The position numbers and the translations under genes were made by a program. Below are positions 27,019 to 37,092 of a stretch of DNA of 64,000 nucleotides, in pieces. The stretch comes from Litorivicinus sp. Its GTDB lineage: Bacteria; Pseudomonadota; Gammaproteobacteria; Pseudomonadales; Litorivicinaceae. The notes beneath the pieces were generated by a model. It did no database searches. It had not been told where the DNA came from and saw only the letters and a program-made list of their open reading frames with translations. Where the stretch lies: NCBI GenBank assembly GCA_018401755.1, contig JAGYKJ010000007.1:248001-312000 (forward strand), given 5' to 3'. Each line of letters begins with the position of its first letter. The stretch's first letter is position 1.

Positions 27019-29239
27019 GGCCCGGGAACTGCATCCCACCCAATTGGATGCCGATATCGCGATCGCCGATTGGCCGACTCGGCTTGCTGGGCAGGCTGGG
27101 CTTGAGGATGCTACAGCGCTCCGTGCCGCATGTGATTTACTCGCGAAGCTTGAGGCGAAACGTGTCGAGAACACAGACTGGGCCGGTCCCAACGCCTACC
27201 GATTTGGCCTTGAGATGGCAGACATCTTGTCGACGATGCCCACTGACGAGGATGCATTATTGGCTGCCTTGCTCTATCGCGCGGTGCGACTCGAGCGATT
27301 ATCCATTCGTGACGTGCGCGAACAATTTGGGAAGACGGTAGCCAAGCTGATCGAGGGTGTTCAGCAGATGGCTATCATTGGACAGACTCGACAAGACACG
27401 CCCGAATCCTTCCTGGGCCAGCACGAGCAGCAAGCGGATGCGGTCAGGCGCATGCTGGTTGCAGTCATCGATGATGTGCGGGTTGCACTCATTAAGCTGG
27501 CGGAGCGGACGACCGCGATTCGGGCCGTCAAAAACGCGGATCGGGCAAGACGCATGAAAGTGGCTCGTGAGGTGTCGGATATTTATGCGCCACTGGCGCA
27601 TCGCCTCGGCATTGGTCAGCTCAAGTGGGAGTTGGAGGATCTTGCGTTCCGGTACCTCGAGGAAGATGCCTATAAGACAATCGCGAAGGCATTGGCTGAG
27701 CGGCGCGAGGATCGCGAACGGTATATTGAGGAGTTAGTCGATGCGTTAATGCATGCGTTGACTGCCCAAGGAATCCATGCCGATCTCACTTGGCGTGCAA
27801 AACATATCTATTCAATCTGGCGGAAGATGCAGCGTAAGCAAGTTGATTTTTCGCAGATTTATGATGTGCGTGCGGTCCGTATCTTGGTGCCAACTGTTCA
27901 GGATTGCTATGCGGCGCTCGGACTGGTGCACGGGACCTGGAAGAGTATCCCGCATGAATTTGATGATTACATTGCGGCGCCCAAGCCAAATGGTTATCGA
28001 TCTCTCCACACTGCAGTGATTGGGCCACAAGGGAAGGTCGTTGAGATCCAGATTCGCACCCAGCAAATGCACGATGAGGCGGAGTATGGGGTTTGCGCGC
28101 ATTACCGCTACAAAGGAACGGATACACAAGAGCGCGGTCAAGGGTATGAAGATAAGATCGCTTGGCTGCGCCAAGTTCTCGATTGGCACGATGAGGTGGG
28201 TGACCTCCGAGATCTCTCCGATGCCTTACGTCAGGATGTGCTGGAAGATCGCATCTATGTGTTTACCAAAGATGGTCATGTCGTTGACCTTCCCGCCGGC
28301 TCCACACCGCTTGATTTTGCTTACAAGCTCCATACTGAGGTGGGCCACTCGTGTCGAGGCGCGAAAGTCAATCGGCGGATTGTTCCGCTGACCTACCCGC
28401 TGAAGGTGGGCGATCAGGTGGAGATTTTGCGTCAGTCCGAATTGCGCCCAAGCCGTGATTGGCTCAATCTCGGCTTGGGTTATTTAAAGACATCTCGTGC
28501 CCGCGCCAAAGTACAGTCTTGGTTTAAGCAGTTAGATCGTGATCAGAACATTCAAGCAGGACGTCAACTAATCGACGCCGAGACGCGGCGATTGGCACTC
28601 GGTCATATTGATATGGCCCAGGTGGTTCGCGCTCTGAATTTTCATCATTTGGACGATGTGTATGCAGCGGTCGGGGCTGGTGACATCCGTGTGTCGCAGT
28701 TTGTTGGTGCATTAAGCCGACTCACCGGTCAGACCCAGCGGGAGTTAGATCTTGAGCCCCGGCGGGCATCGCCGACGGAACGAACGGACGGCATCCAAAT
28801 TCATGGTGTCGGGAAGTTGTTGACGCAGATCGCAACCTGCTGTCAGCCAGTGCCGGGTGATTCCATTGTGGGTTACATCACCAAAAGCCGAGGGGTCAGT
28901 ATTCACCGAGATGATTGCACCAATATTTTGTCGTTGGAGGAGTCGACTCCGGAGCGAATCATTGATGTCAGCTGGGGTGCGACACAAACGGATACCTATC
29001 CGGTCGAGGTCGAGATTCGGGCCTATGATCGCCAAGGGCTTCTGCGTGATGTGACTTCAGTGCTTGCCAACGATCGGGTGAATGTGACTGGATTGAATTC
29101 TAAAACAGATCATGCGTTACACATTGCAACGCTTCGCTTATCCATTGAAATCAAAGGCCTACAAGAGTTATCCCAAGTTCTTGATAGAATACAGCGCATT
29201 CATAATGTGATCTCCGTTCACCGCGTGAGGGATGCTTGA
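27011..29239 (+). CDS. relA: (p)ppGpp synthetase RelA
   Basis: A 742-residue ribosome-associated alarmone synthetase of the stringent response. The N-terminal HD-like domain lacks the HD pair, so it should not hydrolyse ppGpp. The synthetase domain carries the RelA-type EFDD signature (DEFDDYIAAPKPNGYRSLH) and VVEIQIRTQQMHDEAEYG. TGS (VYVFTKDGHVVDLPAGSTPLDFAY), zinc-finger-like CCQPVPGDSIVGYI and ACT domains follow. The GTG at 27011 matches the MVxVR-type start of E. coli RelA, and overlaps rlmD by 8 bp. mazG starts in an overlapping TGATG. Confidence 0.97.
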   Translation: MVKARELHPTQLDADIAIADWPTRLAGQAGLEDATALRAACDLLAKLEAKRVENTDWAGPNAYRFGLEMADILSTMPTDEDALLAALLYRAVRLERLSIRDVREQFGKTVAKLIEGVQQMAIIGQTRQDTPESFLGQHEQQADAVRRMLVAVIDDVRVALIKLAERTTAIRAVKNADRARRMKVAREVSDIYAPLAHRLGIGQLKWELEDLAFRYLEEDAYKTIAKALAERREDRERYIEELVDALMHALTAQGIHADLTWRAKHIYSIWRKMQRKQVDFSQIYDVRAVRILVPTVQDCYAALGLVHGTWKSIPHEFDDYIAAPKPNGYRSLHTAVIGPQGKVVEIQIRTQQMHDEAEYGVCAHYRYKGTDTQERGQGYEDKIAWLRQVLDWHDEVGDLRDLSDALRQDVLEDRIYVFTKDGHVVDLPAGSTPLDFAYKLHTEVGHSCRGAKVNRRIVPLTYPLKVGDQVEILRQSELRPSRDWLNLGLGYLKTSRARAKVQSWFKQLDRDQNIQAGRQLIDAETRRLALGHIDMAQVVRALNFHHLDDVYAAVGAGDIRVSQFVGALSRLTGQTQRELDLEPRRASPTERTDGIQIHGVGKLLTQIATCCQPVPGDSIVGYITKSRGVSIHRDDCTNILSLEESTPERIIDVSWGATQTDTYPVEVEIRAYDRQGLLRDVTSVLANDRVNVTGLNSKTDHALHIATLRLSIEIKGLQELSQVLDRIQRIHNVISVHRVRDA

Positions 29240-30057
29240 TGACGCGATACTGCTGGACGGATCTGCGAGTCTTGATGAAGCGATTACGTGATCCAGAGAC
29301 CGGATGTCCTTGGGATTTGGAGCAGCGCTTTGACACCATCGCTCCATTCACCTTGGAGGAAGCGTATGAAGTGGCCGATGCGATTGAGCGTGGCTCGCTG
29401 GATGAGTTACCCGCCGAACTGGGGGACCTGTTATTTCAGGTGATCTTTTATGCGCAAATGGGTGAGGAGCAGGGTGCATTTGATCTCGATGATGTGATTC
29501 ATGGACTGGTTGAAAAACTCGTAATTCGACATCCGCATGTTTTTCCTGATGGCCAACTCATGGCGTTATCTAAACCGCCAGATTCGAATATGGCAGCCAT
29601 AAAGTCTGCCTGGGAGACGCAAAAAGCGCGCGAGCGCGCTGAGCGGGGACAGCAGGATTTATTTGACGATATCCCGCTCGCGCTGCCGGCCCTGTCGCGT
29701 GCGCAAAAAATCCAAAAACGGGCGCGCATGATCGGATTTGACTGGTCCTCTGCGGCGCCAGTTTTTTCTGTACTTCAAGCTGAGATACAGGAGCTTCACG
29801 AGGCCCTGGAATCGGGCGATTCGGGACGCGTTGCAGATGAACTGGGGGACGTGTTGTTCAGTGCGATTAGCTTGGCACGGCATCATGGCCTTGATGCTGA
29901 GCAAGTCTGTCGTCAGTCCACGACCAAGTTCATGGAACGAATACGGCATGTACAAGCATTGGCGGATCGTGATGATATTCAGTTACCTGGTGCGAGTGAC
30001 GCTGAGCTGGAGGCGCTATGGACGCGGGCAAAGCAGTCGCAGCGTTCAACTTTCTGA
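29239..30057 (+). CDS. mazG: Nucleoside triphosphate pyrophosphohydrolase MazG
   Basis: A 272-residue tandem MazG protein that hydrolyses NTPs to NMP and PPi and in E. coli lowers ppGpp during starvation. The first domain has the motif CPWDLEQRFDTIAPFTLEEAYEV with EExxE-12-28-ExxD metal ligands (ELGDLLFQVI), and the second repeats it (LQAEIQELHEALES, DELGDVLFSAISLA). The ATG at 29239 overlaps the relA stop (TGATG), giving coupled translation with the enzyme whose product it may balance. Confidence 0.95.
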   Translation: MTRYCWTDLRVLMKRLRDPETGCPWDLEQRFDTIAPFTLEEAYEVADAIERGSLDELPAELGDLLFQVIFYAQMGEEQGAFDLDDVIHGLVEKLVIRHPHVFPDGQLMALSKPPDSNMAAIKSAWETQKARERAERGQQDLFDDIPLALPALSRAQKIQKRARMIGFDWSSAAPVFSVLQAEIQELHEALESGDSGRVADELGDVLFSAISLARHHGLDAEQVCRQSTTKFMERIRHVQALADRDDIQLPGASDAELEALWTRAKQSQRSTF

Positions 30058-30110
30058 GGGCTTGCCTTTCACGGGGGAAACCGGATACGGTCAGTGTTTG
30101 ACGACGATAA

Positions 30111-30779
<669 letters not shown>

Positions 30780-30782
30780 TCC

Positions 30783-31865
30783 ATGTCGCGAAGGCCTCGC
30801 CTTCTTCTTGATGCTGAGGCTCTCGTTGCGAACTATCAATTGCTTGCGCAAACCGGCGTGCAGGCCACTGCTGCGGTCGTGAAAGCAAACGCGTACGGAT
30901 TGGGAGTCGATTGGGTAGTACCGACTCTGGTCGATGCCGGATGCGAAATCTTTTTTGTTGCCTATCCAGAAGAGGGTGTGCAAGTTCGCTCTCTGGCGCC
31001 GAGTGCCGTGATCTATGTTTTTCATGGAATGGATCGCTCAAATCTCGAGCTCTACCGCGCGCAGCGTCTGCGTCCATGCTTGAATTCGCGTGAGGGGATC
31101 CAGCTTGCCTCAGGCGAGGGGCTTGAACCAGCCATCCATGTGGACACTGGCATGCATCGGTTGGGTTTGTGCGTCGAGACATTGGCTGAGCGGGATATTC
31201 GTGCTTGTTCTCCAAGTTTATTGATGAGCCACTTAGTCGCCAGTGATCAGCCCGCTTCACCCTTAAATATGCTGCAGCGTTCGATGTTCGTCTCTTGGGT
31301 GAGCTCGCTAAACATGACTGTGCCTTGTTCGCTCGCGAATACCGGCGGGATCTTACTGGGTGCAGAGTACCATTTTGAGATCACACGGCCTGGCATTGGT
31401 TTGTATGGTGGTTCACCAGATCCCTCCTGTGTTTGGCCAGCTCGCGCTGTGGTCTCATGGCATGCCCCAGTATTGATGGTGCAAAAGGTCGATCAGGGCG
31501 CCTCGGTTGGGTATGGAGGTACTTGGATTGCCGATCGCGAGCGTGTCATTGCGACCTGTGCCAGTGGCTATGCAGACGGGCTGCTGCGGACACTTGGTAA
31601 CCAGTGGTGTGCTGAATTACACGGAATTCGCTGCCCATTGGTTGGTCGGGTCAGTATGGATCTTATTGGCATAGACGTGACTGAGGTCATCGAGGCTGGA
31701 TTTTCAGTCGGCTCGACTGATTGGGTTGAGTTGCTCAACGCACGGCATTCAGTCGATGCCATGGCTGCCGCTGCGGGTACGATTGCGTATGAGTGTTTAA
31801 CCCGTTTGGGGCCACGTTTTGATCGATTCGTGACGCATTCAAATCAACCGATGGAGTCTGTGTAG
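30783..31865 (+). CDS. alr: Alanine racemase
   Basis: A 360-residue PLP racemase making D-alanine for peptidoglycan. The PLP lysine is in AAVVKANAYGLG (about 36), the catalytic Tyr in GASVGYGGTW, and the C-terminal beta domain contains VGRVSMDLIGIDV and GTIAYECLTRLGPR. It follows adk by 3 bp and precedes tsaB by 4 bp in a dense operon. Confidence 0.95.
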   Translation: MSRRPRLLLDAEALVANYQLLAQTGVQATAAVVKANAYGLGVDWVVPTLVDAGCEIFFVAYPEEGVQVRSLAPSAVIYVFHGMDRSNLELYRAQRLRPCLNSREGIQLASGEGLEPAIHVDTGMHRLGLCVETLAERDIRACSPSLLMSHLVASDQPASPLNMLQRSMFVSWVSSLNMTVPCSLANTGGILLGAEYHFEITRPGIGLYGGSPDPSCVWPARAVVSWHAPVLMVQKVDQGASVGYGGTWIADRERVIATCASGYADGLLRTLGNQWCAELHGIRCPLVGRVSMDLIGIDVTEVIEAGFSVGSTDWVELLNARHSVDAMAAAAGTIAYECLTRLGPRFDRFVTHSNQPMESV

Positions 31866-31869
31866 TGTC

Positions 31870-32526
31870 ATGAATTGTGTTTATTTAGATGCCAGTCGGA
31901 ATAGGCTCGCGGTCGGTCTGAGTGTTGGCGCCGAATGGGTTGAAGCGGGTGATCTTGAAGGCCGCCATGATGCGGTCTTGCTGCCGGCACTGACAGAGCT
32001 GTTGGATCGCTGTCATACGAATCTGGCGTCAGTTGATGCTGTCATCTGTGTGCAAGGTCCAGGCAGTTTTACTGGGCTGCGAATCGCTGTCTCGGCGGTG
32101 CACGCGTTGCATTTGGTGACCCAATGTCAGGTCTTGCCAGTTGATCAGCTTTCATTAATGGCATTTGTCGCACGGAGTCAGGGATGCGATGCGCCATGTG
32201 ACGTTTTGTTGGATGCGCGCATGGGGGATGTTTACGTCGGTCGCGGGGGATTTATACCAGACACCCCCCGATTGGTGGATCGTGAACTTCTGGCAGTTGG
32301 TGCGTTGACCGGCAATACCTGGATTGGTCATCTGGATGAGATGGCATTTCTCCCGGATCGCGTAATTCATCGAGTTGCGCCAACACTTCAGGACCTCAAA
32401 GCCTATGGCGAAGCCTGTCCGCAGAGCTTCTGGATGCCTGGCAATCAACTGATCCCCCTCTATTTACGGCAGACGGTCTCTTGGACGCCGCTTGCGGATC
32501 AGCCATCGAAACTCTATGAATCTTGA
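31870..32526 (+). CDS. tsaB: tRNA t6A37 modification factor TsaB
   Basis: A 218-residue ASKHA-fold protein, the dimerisation partner of TsaD in the t6A synthesis complex (threonylcarbamoyl-AMP to tRNA A37). It shows the signature QGPGSFTGLRIAVSAVHAL after the N-terminal VYLDASRNRLAVG and the middle VLLDARMGDVYVG. Length and motif order match E. coli YeaZ. It overlaps uppP by 11 bp. Confidence 0.95.
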   Translation: MNCVYLDASRNRLAVGLSVGAEWVEAGDLEGRHDAVLLPALTELLDRCHTNLASVDAVICVQGPGSFTGLRIAVSAVHALHLVTQCQVLPVDQLSLMAFVARSQGCDAPCDVLLDARMGDVYVGRGGFIPDTPRLVDRELLAVGALTGNTWIGHLDEMAFLPDRVIHRVAPTLQDLKAYGEACPQSFWMPGNQLIPLYLRQTVSWTPLADQPSKLYES

Positions 32527-33313
32527 ATATGCAATGCTCCTGGCAGTCATCCAGGGCCTCACTGAGTTTTTGCCGATCTCAAGTTCTGCACATTTGATCC
32601 TTCCCTCTGCCGTCTTGGGATGGGTTGATCAAGGGCTGGCATTCGATGTGGCGGTGCATCTTGGTTCCTTGATCGCGGTGATTCTCGCGCTTCGAGTTCG
32701 CCTTGGACGATTGATCAAAGGCGTTTGCGTGGGGATGGGGCGCCGTTACCCACGTCACGCGCGGTTGGGCTGGATGATTGCTGCGGCAACACTCCCTGCG
32801 GTGGTTGCTGGGGTCCTCTTAAAGTCATGGATTGAAGGGGAGCTTCGCGCCGTCGGCGTGATTGCGGCGACCACAATCGGATTTGGTCTGCTACTTTGGT
32901 GGGCTGATGGGCGAGTGGGCCAACGAGGCATGTCACATATTCGATGGCGTGATGTGTTGATCATCGGCATGGCCCAAGCGGTTGCACTCATCCCTGGGAC
33001 ATCGCGCTCCGGGATTACACTGACAGCCGCATTGGCTTTGGGGTGGTCGCGGCGTGCAGCGGCTGAGTTTTCATTTTTGATGTCAGTGCCTGTGATTTTT
33101 GGCGCGAGTCTGCTGAAAGGATGGGATCTTCTGAGTGCGACTGAGTCTGTCCCTTGGTTTGAGATTGGCATGGGGACAGTTGCCTCTGGACTTTCTGCCT
33201 ATGTCTGTATTCGTTTGTTTCTTGGTCTTATCCAACGCATCGGTGTGAAGCCCTTTGTGATGTACCGTCTTGCCTTAGGCGTCGTTCTCCTCGTTGTTCT
33301 CTGGATCCCCTGA
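32516..33313 (+). CDS. uppP: Undecaprenyl-diphosphatase
   Basis: A 265-residue membrane enzyme (BacA type) that turns undecaprenyl-PP into the lipid carrier undecaprenyl-P. It has about eight membrane segments, the N-terminal active-site motif QGLTEFLPISSSAHLI and the second motif LIPGTSRSGITLTAAL. I used the ATG at 32516 (MNLEYAMLL), which lies inside the tsaB end; the frame opens eight codons earlier. Confidence 0.95.
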   Translation: MNLEYAMLLAVIQGLTEFLPISSSAHLILPSAVLGWVDQGLAFDVAVHLGSLIAVILALRVRLGRLIKGVCVGMGRRYPRHARLGWMIAAATLPAVVAGVLLKSWIEGELRAVGVIAATTIGFGLLLWWADGRVGQRGMSHIRWRDVLIIGMAQAVALIPGTSRSGITLTAALALGWSRRAAAEFSFLMSVPVIFGASLLKGWDLLSATESVPWFEIGMGTVASGLSAYVCIRLFLGLIQRIGVKPFVMYRLALGVVLLVVLWIP

Positions 33314-33386
33314 CCTTTGGTGCGAGTGTTTTTCGTCATCGGGACGTTCAAGCTGAACATCTTGAGATTGGCAAAGGAGACTACGC

Positions 33387-34037
33387 ATGACGATTCCAGT
33401 ATTTGTTGTATCTGGGCAAGCTATTTTTCGGGAAATGTTGACCCATACTCTGCGCGCAACGGAACTCCGTCTTGTGGGCACCATGACTCGCGGAGCCGAG
33501 GGCATGAACGAGATTATCGAGGCGCGTCCGCGCATCGTGATTTTGGATGAGTTCACGCCTCAGTTGTCTGTCTTTGCCTGGGTGGATCGCTTGTCAGCGG
33601 TGCTTCCAGACACGCGCGTAATTTGCTATCTACGCCATCTCCGTGGCGTATCTTGCCAAACCCTATTGTCGCTTGGTGCTAAGGGGATTGCGGATCCACG
33701 TGTTGAGTCTGCTGCCTTCCTCCGCGGAATCGAGCGCGTCTTACGCGGAGATGTGTATTTATCGCCGTTGGCAGCGCAAGTGTTGGCTTTGAACCGTGTA
33801 AGCGAGCGAAACCCCTTTCAAAAGCTATCTCCCAGGGAGTTGACAGTCTGTGACCTGGTTATTGAAGGCGTGCGTCCAGTACAAATTGCGCGGGACCTCA
33901 AAGTCTCGCCAAAAACAGTCAATACCTATCGCTATCGTATTTTTGAGAAGCTGGGAATTGCCAGCGATGTCGGTTTAACACATTTGGCCTACCGCCACGG
34001 CATGAAGGGGTTAGAATCCCCGCATGAGCGAGTTTGA
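33387..34037 (+). CDS. GacA/UvrY-like LuxR-family regulator with degenerate receiver
   Basis: A 216-residue protein with the REC-LuxR layout of GacA/UvrY, in its usual place directly before uvrC (14-bp overlap). The DNA-binding end is well kept: LSPRELTVCDLV and LKVSPKTVNTYRYRIFEKLG. The receiver is not: the acidic pair at the N-terminus of beta-1 is replaced (VFVVSGQAIFRE), and the Lys of the TK motif is lost (GIADPRVES), though an Asp remains in ILDEFTP. It may be a phosphorylation-independent regulator of the small-RNA (Csr/Rsm) system. Upstream it is 73 bp from uppP. Confidence 0.85.
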   Translation: MTIPVFVVSGQAIFREMLTHTLRATELRLVGTMTRGAEGMNEIIEARPRIVILDEFTPQLSVFAWVDRLSAVLPDTRVICYLRHLRGVSCQTLLSLGAKGIADPRVESAAFLRGIERVLRGDVYLSPLAAQVLALNRVSERNPFQKLSPRELTVCDLVIEGVRPVQIARDLKVSPKTVNTYRYRIFEKLGIASDVGLTHLAYRHGMKGLESPHERV

Positions 34038-35841
34038 CCACAGTACATTCCTAAAACATCTGACGACGCGCCCCGGGGTTTACCAAATGAGGGATGCTTC
34101 TGGGCACGTTCTCTATGTGGGAAAGGCTAAGAATTTGAAGTCTCGCGTCTCAAGCTATTTTCGGGGACAGGGGCTGTCATCGAAAACCCTAGCCATGGTT
34201 CAGCGGATTACTGAGATCAGCATCACCATCTGTCGCAATGAGGTTGAGGCGCTGATTCTGGAACAGACGCTGATTAAAACTGAGCGTCCGCCCTACAATA
34301 TCTTGTTGCGTGATGATAAATCCTACCCCTATGTGTACATGAATATCTCTCATTCATTTCCCGGGCTCTATTATCGCCGTGGACAGCGCCAGCCGAATGG
34401 CAAGACGTTTGGACCTTTTCCCTCTGCGGGTGCGGTGAAATCAACGCTGAACCTGATTCAAAAAACATTTCAAATACGTCAGTGCGAAGAAAGTGTCTTT
34501 GCCAATCGATCGAGGCCGTGCCTTCAGTATCAAATCGGGCGTTGCAGCGGACCCTGTGTTGGCTTGATCTCTAAGACTCAGTATGCGGAAGATCTCGAAC
34601 ACGTGAAGCTCTTCCTTGAGGGGCGGTCACAGGATCTTTTTGGGATCCTCGAGGCAAAGATGGATCAGGCAGCCGCCGCACTCGAGTTCGAGCAAGCCAG
34701 TCGCTATCGTGATGTGATTGCGCGACTGAGAACTCTGCTCTCAGAGCAAGCGATGGAAAGTGATTTGTCGGATCTGGATGCGTTGGCTGTGGCTCATGAC
34801 GCGGGTGTCGTCTGCCTCGCTGTCTTGAGCGTCCGAGGAGGGCGGGTGATTGGGGTCAATGCCCAGTTTCCGGATCGTGGTCTTCTAGAGACGAATGCGG
34901 AGATTTTGGCGGCCTTCATCGCCCAGTATTATTTAGGCTCTGAGCGACCAATTCCGAGTGAAGTCTTGTTGGCGGAATCGATTGCTGATCTTGCCCTGGT
35001 GGGCTCAGCACTCAGTGAGGCGGCAAAGCGTCATGTACGCGTTGCACATGCGGTGCGTGGAGTTCGGGCTCAGTATTTGGAGCTGGCTGCGACCAATGCG
35101 ACACAAGCCTTGGGTACTCGCTTGGCAAGTCGAGACGGTCAGGCGAAACGGATTGCTGACTTTGCCACCCGGTTTGGAATTGATCCACCCAATCGGTTGG
35201 AGTGTTTTGACATCAGTCATACGCAAGGTGAGTCCACTGTGGCCAGTTGTGTGGTATTCGATGGGAATGGCCCGCTAAAGCGTGACTATCGTATTTTCAA
35301 TATTGATGGAGTGACCGCGGGTGACGACTATGCGGCCATGGCCCAAGCACTCACGCGACGCTACCAACGGGTGAAGACCGGTGAGGAACAGATACCCGAC
35401 GTGTTGGTGATTGATGGCGGGCTCGGACAGCTCCGTGAAGCCATCCGAATTCTGTCGGACTTGGGCCTGCATGGAATTTTTGTGTTGGGAGTTGCTAAAG
35501 GAGTGACTCGGAAAGCGGGCTTTGAAATCTTGCACCGTGCGGATACGGGGGAGGAATTGCGACTTGATCCGACCGCCCCAGCGTTACATTTGATTCAGCA
35601 GATTCGTGATGAAGCGCATCGATTTGCGATTACCAAACATCGTCAAGCGCGCGGAAAAACCCGAAACACAAGCCCGTTGGAGGGGATTCCAGGTATTGGG
35701 CCCAAGCGACGTCAGGCGCTGCTGCGTCATTTTGGTGGGCTTCAACGACTGGCCTCTGCGAGTATTTCAGATATCGCAAAAGTGCAAGGCATGAGTCAAC
35801 AGAGTGCCGAATTGGTGTACTCTGCTTTGCATCGAGATTGA
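34024..35841 (+). CDS. uvrC: UvrABC system protein C
   Basis: A 605-residue excision nuclease subunit making both incisions beside DNA lesions. The GIY-YIG domain is at the N-terminus (RPGVYQMRD...LYVGKAKNLKSRV), a UVR motif in the middle (EFEQASRYRDVIARL), the RNase H-like domain has its Asp in CFDISHTQGEST and IDGGLGQL, and a double HhH ends it (GIPGIGPKRRQALL). It overlaps the GacA-like gene by 14 bp, a conserved arrangement, and precedes pgsA by 9 bp. Confidence 0.97.
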   Translation: MSEFDHSTFLKHLTTRPGVYQMRDASGHVLYVGKAKNLKSRVSSYFRGQGLSSKTLAMVQRITEISITICRNEVEALILEQTLIKTERPPYNILLRDDKSYPYVYMNISHSFPGLYYRRGQRQPNGKTFGPFPSAGAVKSTLNLIQKTFQIRQCEESVFANRSRPCLQYQIGRCSGPCVGLISKTQYAEDLEHVKLFLEGRSQDLFGILEAKMDQAAAALEFEQASRYRDVIARLRTLLSEQAMESDLSDLDALAVAHDAGVVCLAVLSVRGGRVIGVNAQFPDRGLLETNAEILAAFIAQYYLGSERPIPSEVLLAESIADLALVGSALSEAAKRHVRVAHAVRGVRAQYLELAATNATQALGTRLASRDGQAKRIADFATRFGIDPPNRLECFDISHTQGESTVASCVVFDGNGPLKRDYRIFNIDGVTAGDDYAAMAQALTRRYQRVKTGEEQIPDVLVIDGGLGQLREAIRILSDLGLHGIFVLGVAKGVTRKAGFEILHRADTGEELRLDPTAPALHLIQQIRDEAHRFAITKHRQARGKTRNTSPLEGIPGIGPKRRQALLRHFGGLQRLASASISDIAKVQGMSQQSAELVYSALHRD

Positions 35842-35850
35842 GACGGCTTT

Positions 35851-36396
35851 GTGAATCTTCCAAATATTTTGACATGGCTTCGCGTGATTCTAATTCCGGT
35901 GCTGATCGTCATTTGGATGATCCCCTCCCCTGAGACTGGATTGATTGCGGCAGCAGTCTTTGGGCTTGCATCGATCACCGATTGGCTGGATGGCTGGTTG
36001 GCACGTCGCTGGCAGATGGAGTCCCGGTTTGGGGCATTCCTTGATCCTGTCGCTGATAAACTTATGGTGTCTGCCGCTCTGGTGCTCTTAGTGGATGCTT
36101 TTGATTCGCTTTGGGTCACACTGCCGGCCATCGTGATCATCGGTCGCGAAATCGTTGTCTCTGCTCTGCGTGAGTGGATGAGTGAGATTGGCGAGCGTGC
36201 ACAGGTTGCTGTGTCATGGCTTGGCAAAGTGAAGACCGCCAGCCAAATGATCGCGATTCTTCTATGTTTGGCGCTCCCCGTTGAAATTACCATGTCGCAC
36301 GTTGGGCTTTGGGTCCTTGGACTCGCAGCTGTTCTGACCTTGTGGTCGATGTGGGCCTACCTTCGCGCCGCTTGGCCGCATCTTTCTGCCGAGTAG
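35851..36396 (+). CDS. pgsA: Phosphatidylglycerophosphate synthase
   Basis: A 181-residue membrane enzyme, CDP-diacylglycerol + glycerol-3-P to PGP. The CDP-alcohol phosphotransferase motif D-x2-DG-x2-AR-x8-G-x3-D-x3-D is complete (DWLDGWLARR...FGAFLDPVADK, residues 43-71), with about five membrane segments. It starts at a GTG. In many gammaproteobacteria tRNA-Gly/Cys/Leu genes follow pgsA; here tRNA-Leu and tRNA-Cys follow but are separated by insertions. Confidence 0.96.
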   Translation: MNLPNILTWLRVILIPVLIVIWMIPSPETGLIAAAVFGLASITDWLDGWLARRWQMESRFGAFLDPVADKLMVSAALVLLVDAFDSLWVTLPAIVIIGREIVVSALREWMSEIGERAQVAVSWLGKVKTASQMIAILLCLALPVEITMSHVGLWVLGLAAVLTLWSMWAYLRAAWPHLSAE

Positions 36397-36463
36397 GGCG
36401 TATTTCGGCTGACAAGGTCAGTGGAAATTGGTATACCTAACGTACGGTGTTGGGATCGGTCAC

Positions 36464-36904
36464 ATGCGACAAAACACGCCTTTCTTGGTATCTATACTCA
36501 TGGCATTCTTGGCTGGCTGTACGAGCGTCAGCCACAAGACGGCTGCTCAAATTACTGAACGAGGCGCTTCAGGCTCGGCTCCCGATTGTTCAAAGGCACT
36601 TCAGTCCGCTGATGTTCAAAATGATGTGAAGTGGGGACGTATTATTGCAACGCCTGTTTTGACCGTCGCATCGGTTGGATTATTGCCCGCCTTGCTGGGG
36701 GCAAACGCGGCTCTCGATTACGCTGATCGTCGCAACGCATCTGGCATGCGAGTCGCCTGTGGGTATACCCCATTAAGTGATCGCCAGGTGATCACAGATG
36801 TTGCGACTAATGCTGGGATCAGTCTAGCAATTGGGGCTGTGGATCTAGGCATCGGTGGAAGTGCCGCTGAGGTACAGGGGATTTTTAGTGATTCAGGTCA
36901 ATAG
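36464..36904 (+). CDS. Putative lipoprotein
   Basis: A 146-residue protein with a lipoprotein signal (FLVSILMAFLAGC, lipobox Cys about 19). A glycine/alanine-rich stretch near the middle (TVASVGLLPALLGANAALDY) could insert in or lie on a membrane. No family recognised. The ATG at 36464 is used because the frame's earlier codons would precede the signal. It is the last core gene before the island. Confidence 0.7.
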   Translation: MRQNTPFLVSILMAFLAGCTSVSHKTAAQITERGASGSAPDCSKALQSADVQNDVKWGRIIATPVLTVASVGLLPALLGANAALDYADRRNASGMRVACGYTPLSDRQVITDVATNAGISLAIGAVDLGIGGSAAEVQGIFSDSGQ

Positions 36905-36932
36905 AAATCGTGAGTTTGGTGTGTGAAGTCGG

Positions 36933-36938
36933 TATACT
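36933..36938 (+). promoter_or_regulatory. -10 element of the original tRNA-Leu promoter
   Basis: TATACT, 16 bp before the tRNA-Leu 5' fragment; the -35 is weak. After island insertion this promoter points through the tRNA fragment toward the integrase gene at 37093. Confidence 0.4.
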
Positions 36939-36953
36939 TCGCGGCTAGAAATT

Positions 36954-36993
36954 TGCGAGCGTGGTGGAACTGGTAGACACACAGGACTTAAAA
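36954..36993 (+). repeat. attL: 5' part of tRNA-Leu(UAA)
   Basis: A 40-bp exact copy of T + the first 39 nt of the tRNA-Leu at 58188 (GCGAGCGTGG...GGACTTAAAA), ending in the anticodon loop. Beyond this the sequence changes to island DNA (CCCCCCATTTTT). With the copy at 58187-58226 it delimits a 21.2-kb island. Confidence 0.9.
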
Positions 36994-37048
36994 CCCCCCA
37001 TTTTTCATAAAAATAAGTAAATAAAACAACAACTTAGAAAAATAAAAC

Positions 37049-37069
37049 ACGACTTACTTGACGACTTAC
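37049..37069 (+). repeat. Left arm-type integrase sites
   Basis: Two direct ACGACTTAC copies, 12 bp apart (37049, 37061). The same nonamer occurs twice, 13 bp apart, just inside the right end (58112, 58125). Such pairs are expected for arm sites of a lambda-type integrase; binding is inferred. Confidence 0.6.
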
Positions 37070-37092
37070 ATACGGGCGGTTTTACTACCGTA

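Noticed and set aside
28745-29035. Minus-strand frames inside relA, mazG and other core genes
   Set aside because: They mirror strongly conserved genes on the other strand and have no motif or start signal.
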